Positions 1-11,786 of a stretch of DNA of 64,000 nucleotides are shown one piece after another. The notes beneath the pieces are model-generated. The model did not search any database. It worked only from the letters and a program-made list of their open reading frames with translations, and had not been told where the DNA came from. The translations under genes and the position numbers were made by a program. The stretch's first letter is position 1, and every line of letters begins with the position of its first letter. The stretch is from Ryuthela nishihirai (Eukaryota > Arthropoda > Arachnida > Araneae > Heptathelidae): the NCBI GenBank assembly GCA_038380435.1, contig JAWZYU010000030.1, forward strand, positions 63,809,817 to 63,873,816, written 5' to 3'.

Positions 1-579
1 GACCTTGAAATTCAAAAAGTAAAAAGTAATCTGCTTGGAAATATAATTCTGTACTATATAAATATAATTGTGTGGAGCTTGTACCCTTCATCTCTTCTTT
101 GTATGTTCCTTTTAGTATTGGCAGATTTACTACTTTGAGTTGTTCCTAGATCGGTGGCCTTAATTTCTTTTAAAATTAAGTTGATCACAACTATTTCATG
201 AGATAGTTCATATCACCACAGCTGGATTTAGGTCATGGCCTCACCATCCTAAATGTAAAGCCAGCTTTGCTTTTTAATCTTTTACCCTACAAAATAACCC
301 AAATTTAAAATGGGAAAATCTTTGCATTCAAAAATCTAATGGAGCAGTCCTGTTTTAAAATGTGCATTGCTTCATAAATTAAGTGATTGAATGTTCCCAT
401 CTTTAACATTTATGCAACAGTCAAACGTTTAGTATATTACTGCTCAGTGCATTATCAGAAACCTTTTAAATATAAACTGATTGAAATTCGGAATTTTTTT
501 AACTCTTAAAGTGTTAGGTTTTTTACAATGCACACATTTGTGGCAAGGATAATTTTTACTCATCTTCCTATTACTTTCC

Positions 580-850
580 TCTCATCATAGGTTTGTGTGT
601 TTCCCAAACAGCATTTCAACTTATTCTCTCTAAGTATTAAAGCTTGTGATGTGGGGAGTGTCATAGGTTATACAAAAAAACATTTACCTCTGTGCTTCCG
701 CCTCCCTGGAAAACGAGAAATATAAAAATCGTTTTTCCTCTATCATCTGAACCCTGAGGGCCCACATTAAGAATTATTAAAATAAAAGCTTATGATATGT
801 GAGGACTGTTGTGGGCTACCACAAGTAATTTTTAGAGGGGGAGGGTTGAT
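580..850 (+). repeat. Degenerate tandem-repeat units, approximately 130 bp
   Basis: Two diverged units share the order AAAGCTTGTGAT / GGGGAGTGTCATAGGTTATAC / run of C and T / AAAAAGGGAAA with the array at 30.37-31.26 kb. They lie in the RPL4 intron. No coding potential is seen. The flanking stretch 1-579 holds nothing I can identify. Confidence 0.45.
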
Positions 851-1253
851 CCCCTCTAAAAAGGGAAAAAAGGATTTAAGTAATAGAAATATAGAATATA
901 AATAGAATAATAAAATTTGGAAAAAAATTTTTTTTTTACTTAAGTCAAAATGAAAAATGCCGTAAATTTTACCGCTATGAGAACTGAAACATAAAAAGAT
1001 AAAGTTCCTTTAATGTAGAATTTTATTATTCACAGTTAATGCTCTTTTAGTGTGTAACACTATCTATCTTTACTAGTTTATGAAAATATCTCAAATTCAG
1101 TTGGTGTTTTGTACTTGAAAAATAGCCTGTGGACCAGGCTAATTTTAAAGGGATGCCTGAAAACGGTTAATTCTCCTTTGTTAGTTAATAATTCAGATTA
1201 TAGGATTAAAATTGAACATATTACTGCTGTAAAATTACTTTTCTTGTATATTT

Positions 1254-1392
1254 TGTGCATGATTGAATTCCAGACAGAATAATCATTTTTGTTTGTTGTT
1301 TGGTCAGACATCATGCTAGAAAAATAATCCCTCTGAACCATGGTCTGACTCTTGTTTGTGGGGTCTTGCACACTGATTGAGGTGATACATAT
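1254..1392 (+). ncRNA. H/ACA box snoRNA candidate, copy 1, guide for two 18S rRNA pseudouridines
   Basis: It lies in an intron of RPL4, a classic snoRNA host, in the host's sense. Hairpin 1 has a lower stem GCATGAT (1257-1263) with ATCATGC (1310-1316) and an upper stem CCAGACA (1270-1276) with TGTTTGG (1297-1303). The hinge AGAAAA (1318-1323) fits the H box ANANNA. Hairpin 2 has a lower stem CCTC (1330-1333) with GAGG (1379-1382) and an upper stem GACTC (1347-1351) with GGGTC (1361-1365). ACA is at 1387-1389, three bases from the inferred end. Pocket 1 (GAATT and TCAGACA) complements UGUCUGG-UU-AAUUC of metazoan 18S rRNA. Pocket 2 (GAACCAT and CTGATT) complements AAUCAG-UU-AUGGUUC near the 18S 5' end. 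Each 3' guide arm starts 14 nt before its H or ACA box, as the family rule requires. The rRNA sequences are from memory; the fold was done by eye. Confidence 0.82.
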
Positions 1393-1489
1393 ATGTTTTA
1401 TATGCAGTTATATTTTTGACAAGTATTATTAAAAGATGTGTTTCACTTATCAACTGATTTGTGCTGGAAATAAAGTACAATAAAAGCCC

Positions 1490-1692
1490 AGACTACTATA
1501 AAAGCTCTTGACTACTGATCTTAGGGACCTGGGTTTGAGCCCTGGGTAAGACATGGATGTATGTGTCGTTTTTCTGCCAAGGTCCTGCCATCCTCTCAGA
1601 TCTTCTACTATTGCATATGAACTGACGGGCTCCTGTCAGACCTCTGTGACAAGCAGCTGCTTGAGGGGGCATATATTTTATTATTTTTTTTA
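1490..1692 (+). repeat. tRNA-derived SINE, family 2, degraded head
   Basis: Part of a family of six copies. The internal promoter B box GGGTTTGAGCCCTGGG is clear, but the A-box end is worn. The body has TAAGACATGGATGTATGTGT and ends in GCAGCTGCTTGAGGGGGC followed by a T-rich tail. It separates the two snoRNA copies together with the LINE fragment that follows. Confidence 0.7.
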
Positions 1693-1703
1693 TATATAAC
1701 TGT

Positions 1704-2437
1704 AACATTCCCAGCTCTAAGCATTTCCGTAGTAATTACATCTACCCCTGGGGATTTATATAGTTAATTTACCTAATACAGAATTAGGAACAGCCAAAAT
1801 AACTTCAGATTGTGTTATAGGGCCAACATTAAAGTCACCAATGGATCTATCATCATCACAAACAATGGAAGTAGAACTAACTGCATTGTTTAGAATATCA
1901 CTGAAATGCTTAGCCCACCTAGCCATGACAGAATCCTCACCTTCTATAACCTTGTTTATCTTTCAATCTTTGTATACCTGTCTGTTTTCTACCACATAAA
2001 ACATTAACTATCTGGTACAGCTCTCTGCTGTTGTGCTGTCTAACTGCTTCCTCGACTGTTAGCGAAGCCATGAAGCCAAAGATTCCTATCAGCAGCTAAC
2101 TGATCCTTTAAACATTTATTAAGCTCTCTGTAATGCTTCCTATTAGGAATAGTAGGGTATTGATTAAAGACATTTCTGCAGTTCTTTCTGAAATAAGATT
2201 CATCACTCAAATAATTTTGCCTCTGCTCATTTTTTCCTAAAAGAGTACTGTTAGTTTCAAGAAAAGCCTGTTTATAAAACAGTCCCATTCTTCCTGAACT
2301 TCAGTAGTAAGACTACCATGGCTGTTATAATGATTAAGTAAGCTTTAGCTATAATTGGGTCATTCAGAGCTTCAGAATTAAAGGCAATTTTTTTTAACTT
2401 GAGCACATTTCTTAAGTTGCAAGACACGCCTTTCAGG
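1704..2437 (-). mobile_element. LINE fragment (RTE/CFDP2-like family)
   Basis: On the - strand it covers the end of the endonuclease part and the linker up to the N-terminal RT region; residues 2040-2288 resemble the KQAFLETNSTLLGK linker of the intact copy at 34.0-37.6 kb. Both ends are truncated and frames are broken. It is probably an old insertion into the RPL4 intron. Confidence 0.75.
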
Positions 2438-2684
2438 GAAACTTATGTATACGTATGTATGAGTCTTATTCAAATAACTAGAAGGCTATTCCCCAGCCAT
2501 GTCAGATAAAAGACAGTGCCTTAAAACTAATATTTTAGGATTTTAAATTTTACTTCAAAACGGAACTTCAATTCTGGAAAAAATTTTACTTCATAAACTA
2601 AGTTTTAACTATCTGTGCGTAGTTCTCTTTAATTTGAAATTCAGATTGTAGAATAAAATTGATCCTAGTAGTCAACTTTAATTA

Positions 2685-2816
2685 TGTGCATGGCAGAATT
2701 ACTGACAAAGCAGTTGCTTTGTTAGATCAGACACCATGCTAGAAAAAATAACCCCTCTGAACCATGGTCTGACTCATATTTATGGAGTCTTGCACACTGA
2801 TTGAGGTGGTATAATT
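2685..2816 (+). ncRNA. H/ACA box snoRNA candidate, copy 2 (paralogue of 1254-1392)
   Basis: It has the same architecture as copy 1, about 1.4 kb downstream in the same intron. Hairpin 1 has a lower stem GCATGG (2688-2693) with CCATGC (2734-2739) and an upper stem TGACAAAGC (2703-2711) with GCTTTGTTA (2716-2724) on a 4-nt loop. The hinge AGAAAA is at 2741-2746. Hairpin 2 has CCTC (2754-2757) with GAGG (2803-2806) and GACTC (2771-2775) with GAGTC (2785-2789). Against copy 1, an A-T pair became G-C in hairpin 1 and a T-G pair became T-A in hairpin 2. Both guide pockets are unchanged, with 14-nt spacing to the boxes. The terminal box is ATA (2811-2813) instead of ACA, so this copy may mature less well or be decaying. 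Confidence 0.75.
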
Positions 2817-3011
2817 TTTGCAATCACTATTATTGTGATAACCAATATTGATATAATTTATTATTATTGATTTTACAGTTTTTGTTTAGTTCATAACAGT
2901 CATCGACATTTTAAATTGTCTCCCTATCTGTTGCAGTGATATTGTGTTGTGTATATAGAGCATTCATGGTATCTTGGTTGGTAGTGAAAAAGGCGTTTAT
3001 CTATGGTGTTG

Positions 3012-4721
3012 CAGAGCTGCCAAATGTTTGAATTTTTTCGGGTTTTATCTGAATTTTGGATTTTTGAAAATAGTTATTCATTTTAATTGTAGTATATATT
3101 TAAGGATCAGTAAAAATAATTCTCGATATCTTGCACGAAGAGTTAGAAAGCATTACAACTTTATACAGAAAAGTAGATCATATTTATGGAAATCAATCTA
3201 CATATGGTACAACAGGAAAAAGGCCATTCAATGCCTTCCTGAAGCACTAAAACTAGTCACCGAAAATAATTTTTTATTTCCAGTTCGGCAACAAAATATA
3301 CAGACAGGACTCGGAAACCCCCATAGACTCCTCTTTTTGGCATCCTGTCCAAGATTGTCCTTTGAGACCTCAAAACAAAATTTTTATGTCTTGTGTTGCT
3401 ACGTTGACATATTTTTTTATTTGGAATGGTAGCAATTAGCAATTAAACCGCCCCATTAATAGAGTCAACAGCATCTATCCTACAATACATTTCACAAAGG
3501 AAGAGGAAAACAGTAATACCATCCCCTATTTAAAAGTTTTTATCCAAATATAATGACTGAAGCATTGACAATGTTAATATACCAAAAGCCTACCTATGTA
3601 CCCTACATTATACCTGCAGACTCATGCATCCCACATGCACAAAATTGCAGCCTCTTTTTTCTCTCATCCGTAGGAGAGCCTTCACTGTATCATCAAACAG
3701 GTTAAAAAAAAAAGATTCAATTCATTGCAACATCCCCATACATTTGGTTTTTGTTACATATTTGCTACTCAAAGTGACGAATCTCATGGCCACCACCCAA
3801 AATCAACAGAAAAGCTAATCAATTAGAAAGGACAACAGAACAAAACCAGCTCCGAATATGAAGAAAAATTTAAAAGGGGGTAGAGACATTTAACTTCCTT
3901 CAAAAATAGGGCATATACAGATTTTCTCTACATTTGACAGATAATTCCATTTATTATTTCAGAAAAACCATAAGTTTTCTACAGTAGAAGTTAATAGAGC
4001 ATTGGATAGATGCCTGCCAAAATAAGTTAACAACTGCTGTTGCCAATCTGGCAATACAACACACAGCTGACTATGCATCCACTTACTAAGGAACCATTGT
4101 TTGCAAGGCTATTGAAATAATGACCTTGTCCATTCTCACCCGAAACTGAGACACTGGAATCACCCATCACGACATGTAGGAAGAATTCAGTAATAAAGTA
4201 TCGCAAGAAAATTTCCTATAGACAAACACTTGAAATAATTAGCCCACTCATGGCAGCCAATTTTTTTTTTCAGCTAATTATTTCATGTGGAAAGAATCAC
4301 TAAAGATGGAGTGCTGCCTTTGCTCTTAAAAACTTTTCAATATGCAAATTGTTTGAATGATAAACTTAAAAATTTTATTGCTCAAAGACAGAAAACTTTG
4401 TTATTTTATTGCATAAATTAACACTACAGGACAGAAGGAATGAAAAGAATACCAATAGCCCATAATTTTTGCAAAAGTGCTCTGACCTTCAATTGCTACT
4501 CTTATATGGTGCTGCAGGAAGGGTGGGTGGCTTGTGGGAGCCACTGCCGAAAACTATCTTTTTCCTACTTTTTGATATCACTAATAATCAGTAACCAATA
4601 ATCACTATATATTCATAAATTGCACCAAATTCTGGAAGTTATTAATTTGCATAAGCACAAACTGATAAATTGCTCTGAATTTTTTTCAAAATCTTAATTT
4701 TGATTAAGGTTGGCAGCTCTG
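3012..4721. mobile_element. Possible old hAT-type element without transposase
   Basis: The region is bounded by a perfect 12-bp inverted repeat, CAGAGCTGCCAA at 3012-3023 and its complement at 4710-4721; ends of this kind occur in hAT transposons. No matching 8-bp target duplication and no transposase were found, so the call is weak. The inside is AT-rich, with no recognisable gene. The part near 4134-4270 resembles the tail of the SINE at 27117-27290. Confidence 0.3.
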
Positions 4722-4833
4722 GTTATACTTTAAATAAACATTACAAAATTATCTTCAGAAGCTGTTGCATGTTTTACTATAAAATGTAGATTATACTACC
4801 AAATAAACTTATGTTTTCAATGTAACTTTTCAG

Positions 4834-4993
4834 AACTAAAATCCAGCGCTACCAACTGAAAAAGAACCCACTGAAGAACATTCGAGTAATGTTGCGTCTT
4901 AACCCATATGCTGCTGTGCTAAAACGTAATACAATATTGAGAGCTGAGAAACGTAAGAAGGAAAAGGAGATTTTGCTAATGAAGAAAAGAGGA
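4834..4993 (+). CDS. RPL4: 60S ribosomal protein L4, penultimate exon
   Basis: RPL4 is a structural protein of the large cytosolic ribosomal subunit. After a CAG acceptor (4831-4833) the exon completes one split codon, then encodes 53 residues and stops at GTAAGT (4994). The motif [19 protein letters not shown], then [13 protein letters not shown], is the conserved C-terminal region of eukaryotic L4 just after the globular part. It joins in frame to the exon at 6694. The exon before it would encode the segment that precedes this motif; I could not find it in 1-4833, so the upstream intron is probably longer than 4.8 kb or that exon lies outside. The intron carries the two snoRNA candidates. 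Confidence 0.95.
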
Positions 4994-6693
4994 GTAAGTA
5001 TATGAAAAGTAAACTTTTAAGTAGATGTAATAAATTTTAATATACCTAAGTATTAACTGTCACTGTACATGAAAAAGATTTCTGGGCAACTTTTTTTTTG
5101 TCTTTTATTCTTGTACTGTATATTTAGGAAAATGTTCTCTTGTGAGTGCCCAGACTTTCAAATTTTGTCATTTAGTATTGGCTAGCTTAGGGAGTGGCAT
5201 TTGCAAGAACAATGTAAGGTAACAGCATGACTGGTTGAGTCAGGAAAAGAAGTTTTGAAGACACCTGAAATGATAATATTTTCCATCTATTTACTTGGGA
5301 ACTTTTCAGCATAATCGTGAATTAAATATTTTTATTGCCATTCCTTACCTGGATTACAGAATATCTAACAAATCAAATTCACCTTATTGTAAATAAGGAA
5401 CTTTTTAATACACTTTCAGATATTTCACTTGTAATTCCCTTTATTGATATTTACACGTCTTTCTTTACATTTGGTCAGTAGCCTCTCTTGTCTGTAACAT
5501 TTTTACTATGCACACAAATATGCCATTGCTATATCTTTGAGAGTTGTGGTTTTTCTTACATATTTGCTGCTGAAATTGACGAATCTTTATTAGTTAAGTG
5601 CTAATAAAGTTGTAGTGCAACATCTGGCAACCAAATAAAGTATAATAAATTTATTTTTCCTGATTAGTGCCTTTTGTGAAAGAAATATATCAAAAATCTA
5701 TGCATTTTTTTATGTAGTGAAGTCTACTTGTAAATAATGAGGTCTTTAGCTAATAGGCAAAGAGCTGTCTGTTTACATCAGGTCTCCTCCTAGGTGAAAT
5801 GGAGTATACGGTCTTCTATACCAATTTCAGGCCACAAAATTCTGACAAATATTTCCACTGAATAAAAGTAATTTATAGAAACAATGCATAACCTTAAAAG
5901 ATGTCACAATAACTTTATTGTATTATGAAATATTGAATGCCAGTAAAAACTGATTTTTTTTAAATATCCATTATGAATTACATTATGCATCACAGAAATA
6001 TTCTACCAATTCACTGTTGAAATTTGGCATGATTAGGAGAAAACTTGAAAAAATGTGGGTGTTTGAAGGTTTCACAGACTAATATATTTCTCTTAGTCCA
6101 AAAATAGCTACTATGAAATATTTTTGGAAAATTATTTAATATGCACTAGATGATTTGCCCCTTAACCCTAGGGAATAAGAAAATCCACCTTTTCGATAAA
6201 TGGGATATGCTTTATAGGGCTAAAAATATATTATTTACATTTCCCAATCACCTATTAGTACAAATTACTACTGTTAAAGGGTACAAAATTTGAAAAATGG
6301 AAAATTTCATATTGTCTGAGCATCCTGTATTCACCAGAGCCAATATATTATCCTTCTAGTTATATTTCTAACAAATATAAGCTTCAATTCACAGTTATAT
6401 GTTGACATAGAATCCAAGAAATACATACATGAGAATAAATTATATGATAAGCCTAACTGGCAAAGTGGTTAGAGTTGGCGATGGCTCAAGCAAGGCAGCA
6501 GTTAACAGTAACTTTGGTTAGGAGAGCATGACCATATAGTAGGAGAAGGCCTGTAAAAGCTAGGAGTAGAGTACAAATGAAAAAAATAAGTGTGCTGATG
6601 AGCGAGTTCAAACTCTCGTCTCCTAATTTCGTGCCAGGTGTTCTTTGAAATTATACTAAAAGCTTTCAATTTGAATTTATTTCTATTATTTAG
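4994..6693 (+). other. Last intron of RPL4
   Basis: The intron is bounded by GTAAGT and TTTAG. It is AT-rich. A tRNA-like stretch with an A-box-like GTGGTTAGAGTTGG near 6472 and a B-box-like GAGTTCAAACTC near 6604 may be a worn SINE. I searched by eye for box C/D or H/ACA elements and found none convincing. Confidence 0.7.
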
Positions 6694-6798
6694 ATTGAAG
6701 TCCCAGAAGAGAAAAAGGAGAAACTAGCAGAAAAAGGAGCTAAGGGTAAAGCTGGGAAAAAAGAAAAGACCAAGAAGGCGAAAGCCCCAAAGAAATAA
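6694..6798 (+). CDS. RPL4: 60S ribosomal protein L4, terminal exon
   Basis: It follows the acceptor TTATTTAG in phase 0 with the preceding exon and encodes 34 residues ending in TAA. The product is the lysine- and alanine-rich tail (about half lysine, ending KKAKAPKK) that varies in length among animal L4 proteins; here it is short compared with vertebrates, which carry a long Lys/Ala/Pro extension. The tail is basic and probably lies on rRNA at the subunit surface. The 3' UTR is very short (polyadenylation signal 33 nt after the stop), typical of ribosomal protein genes. Confidence 0.95.
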   Translation: MEVPEEKKEKLAEKGAKGKAGKKEKTKKAKAPKK

Positions 6799-6830
6799 GA
6801 TGCTTCTGTAATGATAATGTCAAAAGTGAA

Positions 6831-6836
6831 AATAAA
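6831..6836 (+). promoter_or_regulatory. Polyadenylation signal of RPL4
   Basis: AATAAA is found 33 nt after the RPL4 stop codon. The stretch from here to 7538 contains no gene I can support. Confidence 0.8.
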
Positions 6837-7551
6837 TGACATGATGAAATATACCTTTACCTATATTCCTATTCCTTTTCACTGCTCGTTTGCGAATTTG
6901 TCAAAACATTTGTTCCATCATATATTTAGAACGCGACGTAAAAAAATGCACGATTTATTGTGTCAAATGAAAGCTTGTAACTTTGGGAATATCATAGGCT
7001 AAATGCTTCTCAAAGTTGTAGTCGGCGGTCTGCTGTTACGAAATGTTTTCTTTCAGATGCCATATCGCCGCAGTTCGTACGTTTCGACACTCGAGATGAC
7101 GTGCTGAGTTAAGAAAATAGACCACTTGACGATTTTGCAGCGATATCTGTGAATGTTATAGATATGGTACAATGAGTACGAGTTGCAGATGACAAATGTA
7201 AAGCAATTTTACAAAAAAAATTGGCGAAGTCGTGCGAAAAAACTTTGTTCCCTGTAAAACATACTGAACTATTGGGGATAGCAATGTGTTTTTTTTTCTA
7301 TGGGACAATTTAGCTTCACGTATACTTTCTTGTAATGGTCAATAGCATTAACCACGCACCAAATTTTGCTGTGATTAGTAGGTCGAACCTTGTTATATTC
7401 AAACTTTCCTAACTTGTTTTAATTGACCTACGGTAGTCAAATTAATGTTCAGATTACTTTGAGAACTACATGTTGAAATTGCCTGAAGCAGTCTCGACCC
7501 ATTTTGGTTTTTATGAGTTTGAAACCTTTTGTACTCTGGACTACGTTCGTT

Positions 7552-10500
7552 ATCATCATCCTCAAGCAGCCATGGACTACGGAGGTCCAATCAGTTCATA
7601 CAGTTTAATTCTCCAAGCATATCTGTCCTGAGCTGCATCTGGCCACTGCACACCAAGGTCCTGTTTGACATTGCCCACCGCATCCTAGGTCTCCCCTTCC
7701 TTCTGAGGCCTCTAGGCACACTGTTCATAACCTTATTCGCCAATCTATAATTATCCATACGGGCAACATGGCCAAACCAGCGGAGTCTCTGCACAATATG
7801 CTGCTTAAAGGAGGTTGCAGACTCCTTTGCCTAACCTCATCATTAGTTACAAAGTTAAACCACCTAATACCCAAGATACTGCATAAGCATCTAGTTTCCT
7901 GTTATCTTGTTTACACAGCGTCCAAGTTTCACTACCATAACTAACCCTAGAAAGAACCAAACTATTATACGGTCTAATTTTAGTCTTTAGGTGTATATGT
8001 CTATTTCTCCACAATCTCCATAGATTCTTAAAAGTCCCGGCAGCAATACCTATTCGTCTGATAATCTCATGCCGCCCATCACAGGTATCTGTTACGTAGC
8101 TCCCAAGGTAATTAAACTGTGACACCTGCTCAAGACTGCAACCATTCAGATGAACTGAATCACAATCTGCCTGACCAATTTTCATCACTTTAGTTTTCTC
8201 TCTGTTTATAACCAAACCTACTCTACTACCAGTCTCATCAACAGCTCGAATGAAAGAGTTCATCTCATCAACATCTTTTGCCAATAGGGCTAAATCATCA
8301 GCATAATCTAAATCAGAAATTTTAGTATCTCCAGACCACTTAACGCCAAAATCTTTCCCTTGCAGTGAATTTCGCATAACATAATCAACAACCAAACTAA
8401 AGAGAAAAGGAGACAAAATGCACCCTTGTCGAACACCAGAAGTAATGCTAAACCAATTGCTACAAGACTTACCAACTCTCACACATGACTCAGTGTTATT
8501 ATAGAGAGCTTTCATTATGTTAACTAACTTGTCTGGTATACCATATGATCTCACAATCAACCAGAAATTATGACGATCAACAGAGTCGAAAGCCTTTTTG
8601 AAATCAACAAAGCTAGCAACCAAAGGTTTCTGAAACTCTAAACATTTCTCAAGAATCTGCCTAAGTGAAAATATCTGATCTGCGCATCCCCTACCACTTC
8701 TGAATCCACATTGCTCATCACGTAATTGCCTGTCAACCAGATTCTTAATTCTAATAAGCACAATCATGCAAAGAACTTTCCCTGGAACAGAGAGTAGGCT
8801 GATACCCCTATAGTTATCACAAGAACTGCGATCACCTTTTTTGAAAATAGGAATAATAATAGATCTGGTAAAATCTTTAGGAACCACGCCTTTATCATAA
8901 AAGATATTCAGAATTTCAGTCATCCAAGTGGTAACCGAAACATTCCCAGCTCTAAGCATTTCGGTAGTAATTTCATCTACCCCTGGGGATATATGTAGTT
9001 TAAGTTTAGAAACAGCCAAAATAACCTAAGATTGTGTTATAGGGCCAACATTAAAGCCACCAATGCATCTATGATCATTACAAACAATGGTAGTAAAACT
9101 AACCACAATGCTTAGAACATCACTGAAATGCTCAGTCCACCTAGCCATGACAGAATCCTCACCTATAACATTGTTTATCCTTCAATCCTTGCCCGTTTCC
9201 TACCACAGAAAACATCTCGTACAGCTCTATGCTGCCTAATTACTTCCTCAGCTTTGTCAGCCAAGCCATCAAGCCAAAGATTCTTATCAGCAGCTAACTG
9301 ATCCTTTACACGTTTATTAAGCTCTCTGTAATACTTTCTATTAGGACTAGTAGGGTACTAATTAAGGACATTCCTGCAGTTCCTTTCTGAAATAAGCTCA
9401 AGTGCCTTATCACTTAAATAATTCTACCTCCTCTGCTCCTTTTTTCCTAAAAGAGTACTGTTTCCAAAAAAGCCTGTTTAAAATGGGCCCATTCTTCCTA
9501 AACTTCAGTAGTAAGCAACCATGACTGTCATAATGACTAAGTAACCTATCATGATAAGCTTTAGCTAAAACTGGGTCTTTCAGTATTAAAGGAAAATTTT
9601 TTAACCCTAGCACAACACTTTTTAAGTAAGTTTCAAGACACTTTTAACAAAGTAATGGTCAGATCCAATTTCAGCTCCCCTATATGCCCTGGTATTCCTA
9701 ACAGAACTAGTACATTTGCTGTTAACTAATATATAATCAATCATATTTTTATGCAACCCATCAGGTGAAACCCATGTGTATTTATGTATGTCACAGTGTT
9801 TGTAATAAGTGTTAGTTATTCTGAAACCATTAAGTTTACTTACCTGTACGAGATATTTCCCATTGCCACTGGAGTAACCAATGCCAAAGGAACCAAAAAC
9901 TCCTGTCCAAAGATTACAGTCAGTACCAACATTAGCATTGAAGTTACCTAGCACAAGAGAAGTATTTCCTTTCTTCACAGAATTCAAAATATCTCGAAGC
10001 TGGCTGTAAAATATATCCTCATCGGGGGCATAACAGTATATAACATTCAAGTCATTAATGCACTCATATCCTAGAAGAGCATCACTAGCATGTCTGCTGA
10101 ACAGCAGACCTATGCCTTGGTGATGCTTTCCATCCTCCCTCCCTGTAAAGAGAAATTTAAAGTTATTTTTAAGTATCTCACCTTTACCTGTCCATCTGGT
10201 CTCTTGCAAGCCTAGAATATCTAGGTTATAGCGCTGGAATTCCTGCATGAGGACATCAAGAGAATAATCTCTATGTAATGTCCTCACGTTCCTGCAGAGA
10301 GAAAATAATTAGTAGGATATTTAAAGAAATTAGGTTTATTGAGATAGGTAGGGCCAACAATATCAAATAGCCCCCTGATCGTAGGCATGGGGCAAAGACC
10401 TGTTCCTCTGCCACTAAAGGCTGAAGTCACTGATGCTGGTAAGAACTTCAGGCACCACCTTTTCAAGTGGACTTTTTCAAGAGCCATATGGCCTGCTTGA

Positions 10501-10996
10501 GACATTACTCCAGTTTAGGCTTGACGATGCCCAACTAGCTAAGTAAGGTTCAGGTACCTGTGATGGCCTCTGATTAGGATTATCCACCAGCTGATATAAG
10601 GTATCCCATGCATCTGTTCACTTAGAGCTGGCAACCCAGAAGCAAACAGAAAGCACAGCGGCAGACTCCCTCAACAGAGGCCCACCAGTGCAGCAAGTCC
10701 AGTCTAGTAGGTATAAATGGTCAGCACCAGGACCCTGTGAAGTTGACCACTCCTCAGCAGGGTTGAAAAAAAAGAAAGAAGTGGCCATATATGACCAGGT
10801 CAGTAGGCCATACTGAACTGACAGCCATCCACTTCCGTTCCCTTCCAAAAGAGAATATCTTTCGAAAGGTACTAACGGCCTGCACCACGAGAAGGCGGGG
10901 TCGGACATTAGGTGCCAGACCTGGCCGGTTCTGTGCATCATCACTAGGGATTGGTACACAACTCTCCTTCCAGTTTATGCCTAGCTAACATTTACA
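7552..10996 (-). mobile_element. Full-length but decayed LINE (RTE/CFDP2-like), copy B
   Basis: It runs on the - strand from a 5' end at 10996, which matches the starts of the other two full-length copies (complement of TTTACA), to an ATC-repeat tail at 7552. The segment 9622-10287 encodes part of the APE-type endonuclease (LQETRW, GSDHYFV), with GNFNANVG in place of the usual GDFN. The segment 7847-9019 encodes reverse transcriptase (FVDFKKAFDSVD, YADD). The RT frame is open for 390 codons, but the EN-RT linker is broken by several frameshifts and stops. Probable target duplication: GACTGTTCGTT at 10997-11007 and the same with two extra bases at 7539-7551. It lies between the convergent RPL4 and MESD 3' ends. 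Confidence 0.88.
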
Positions 10997-11786
10997 GACT
11001 GTTCGTTAACTTGTCTTCAGGGTGAAAGTTTTTTTTCCTACAGAATGTTATACCACCGGATTTCGTTCTTTGAGGGCAGAAGGTACCTGTTACCTTGCCG
11101 AGAAACGGTAGAACCCGCAAATTACATAGGGCGAGAACTATATGTTAAATGTATTAGAAGTGGTCTTGACTCGTTACAGTTGGTTTCCAATCTTTAAATT
11201 CAATAACTTGTTTTTTTAGAAATGAGCTACAGACCAGTTACCTAGTAGTAAGGTGCAAGGGCGTACTGAATGTCTGGTAGGGAGCGAGAGAAGAAAAATT
11301 TTCCAACTGGGAAAAGGGACGTACACGTAACTTCTCCCCGTTGTGTGGCAGCTACACAGAAATTTAACCAAGTACCTGAATTTTATAGCACTTTACAATT
11401 ATTGACCCAAAAGATTCCCATCTGTGGCAGCTGTAACTCGTCGAGAAATCGTAGCAGGCGTGTAAAAATTCCGGAGAATTTTTGGTCGTTCGTTACAGTG
11501 ACGAAATTACAAAGGGAGGGGCCTGCTACCAACAAAAAATATTCATGCTATTATGGGAAATGGTAATCGCTGCCAAATCCCTTGTTGGAATAGGCTTGTA
11601 CGAGTTTATTTCCCAACTCGAATTGCTGCTTTATCACAGATGAAACGGAATAGCCATCGTTATTCTTCAATGTCAAGGGATCACAAATAATACTATTCTC
11701 GTTGGAATATAAATTTTGGAGCTGGTGCGTTAGGTGGTAAGGCTCCCAAATTGGGTAGGCATTTCTGATGGAGTTAGACAAGGGTG
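10997..11786. other. Unassigned stretch
   Basis: Somewhat less AT-rich than its surroundings. The longest open frame (11270-11566) shows no known motif and no splice context. No repeat or gene is recognised. Confidence 0.4.

Noticed and set aside
2974..3432. 152-codon open frame on the + strand in the RPL4 intron
   Set aside because: No family motif, biased toward Phe/Leu/Tyr as random AT-rich sequence is, and no splice or promoter context.
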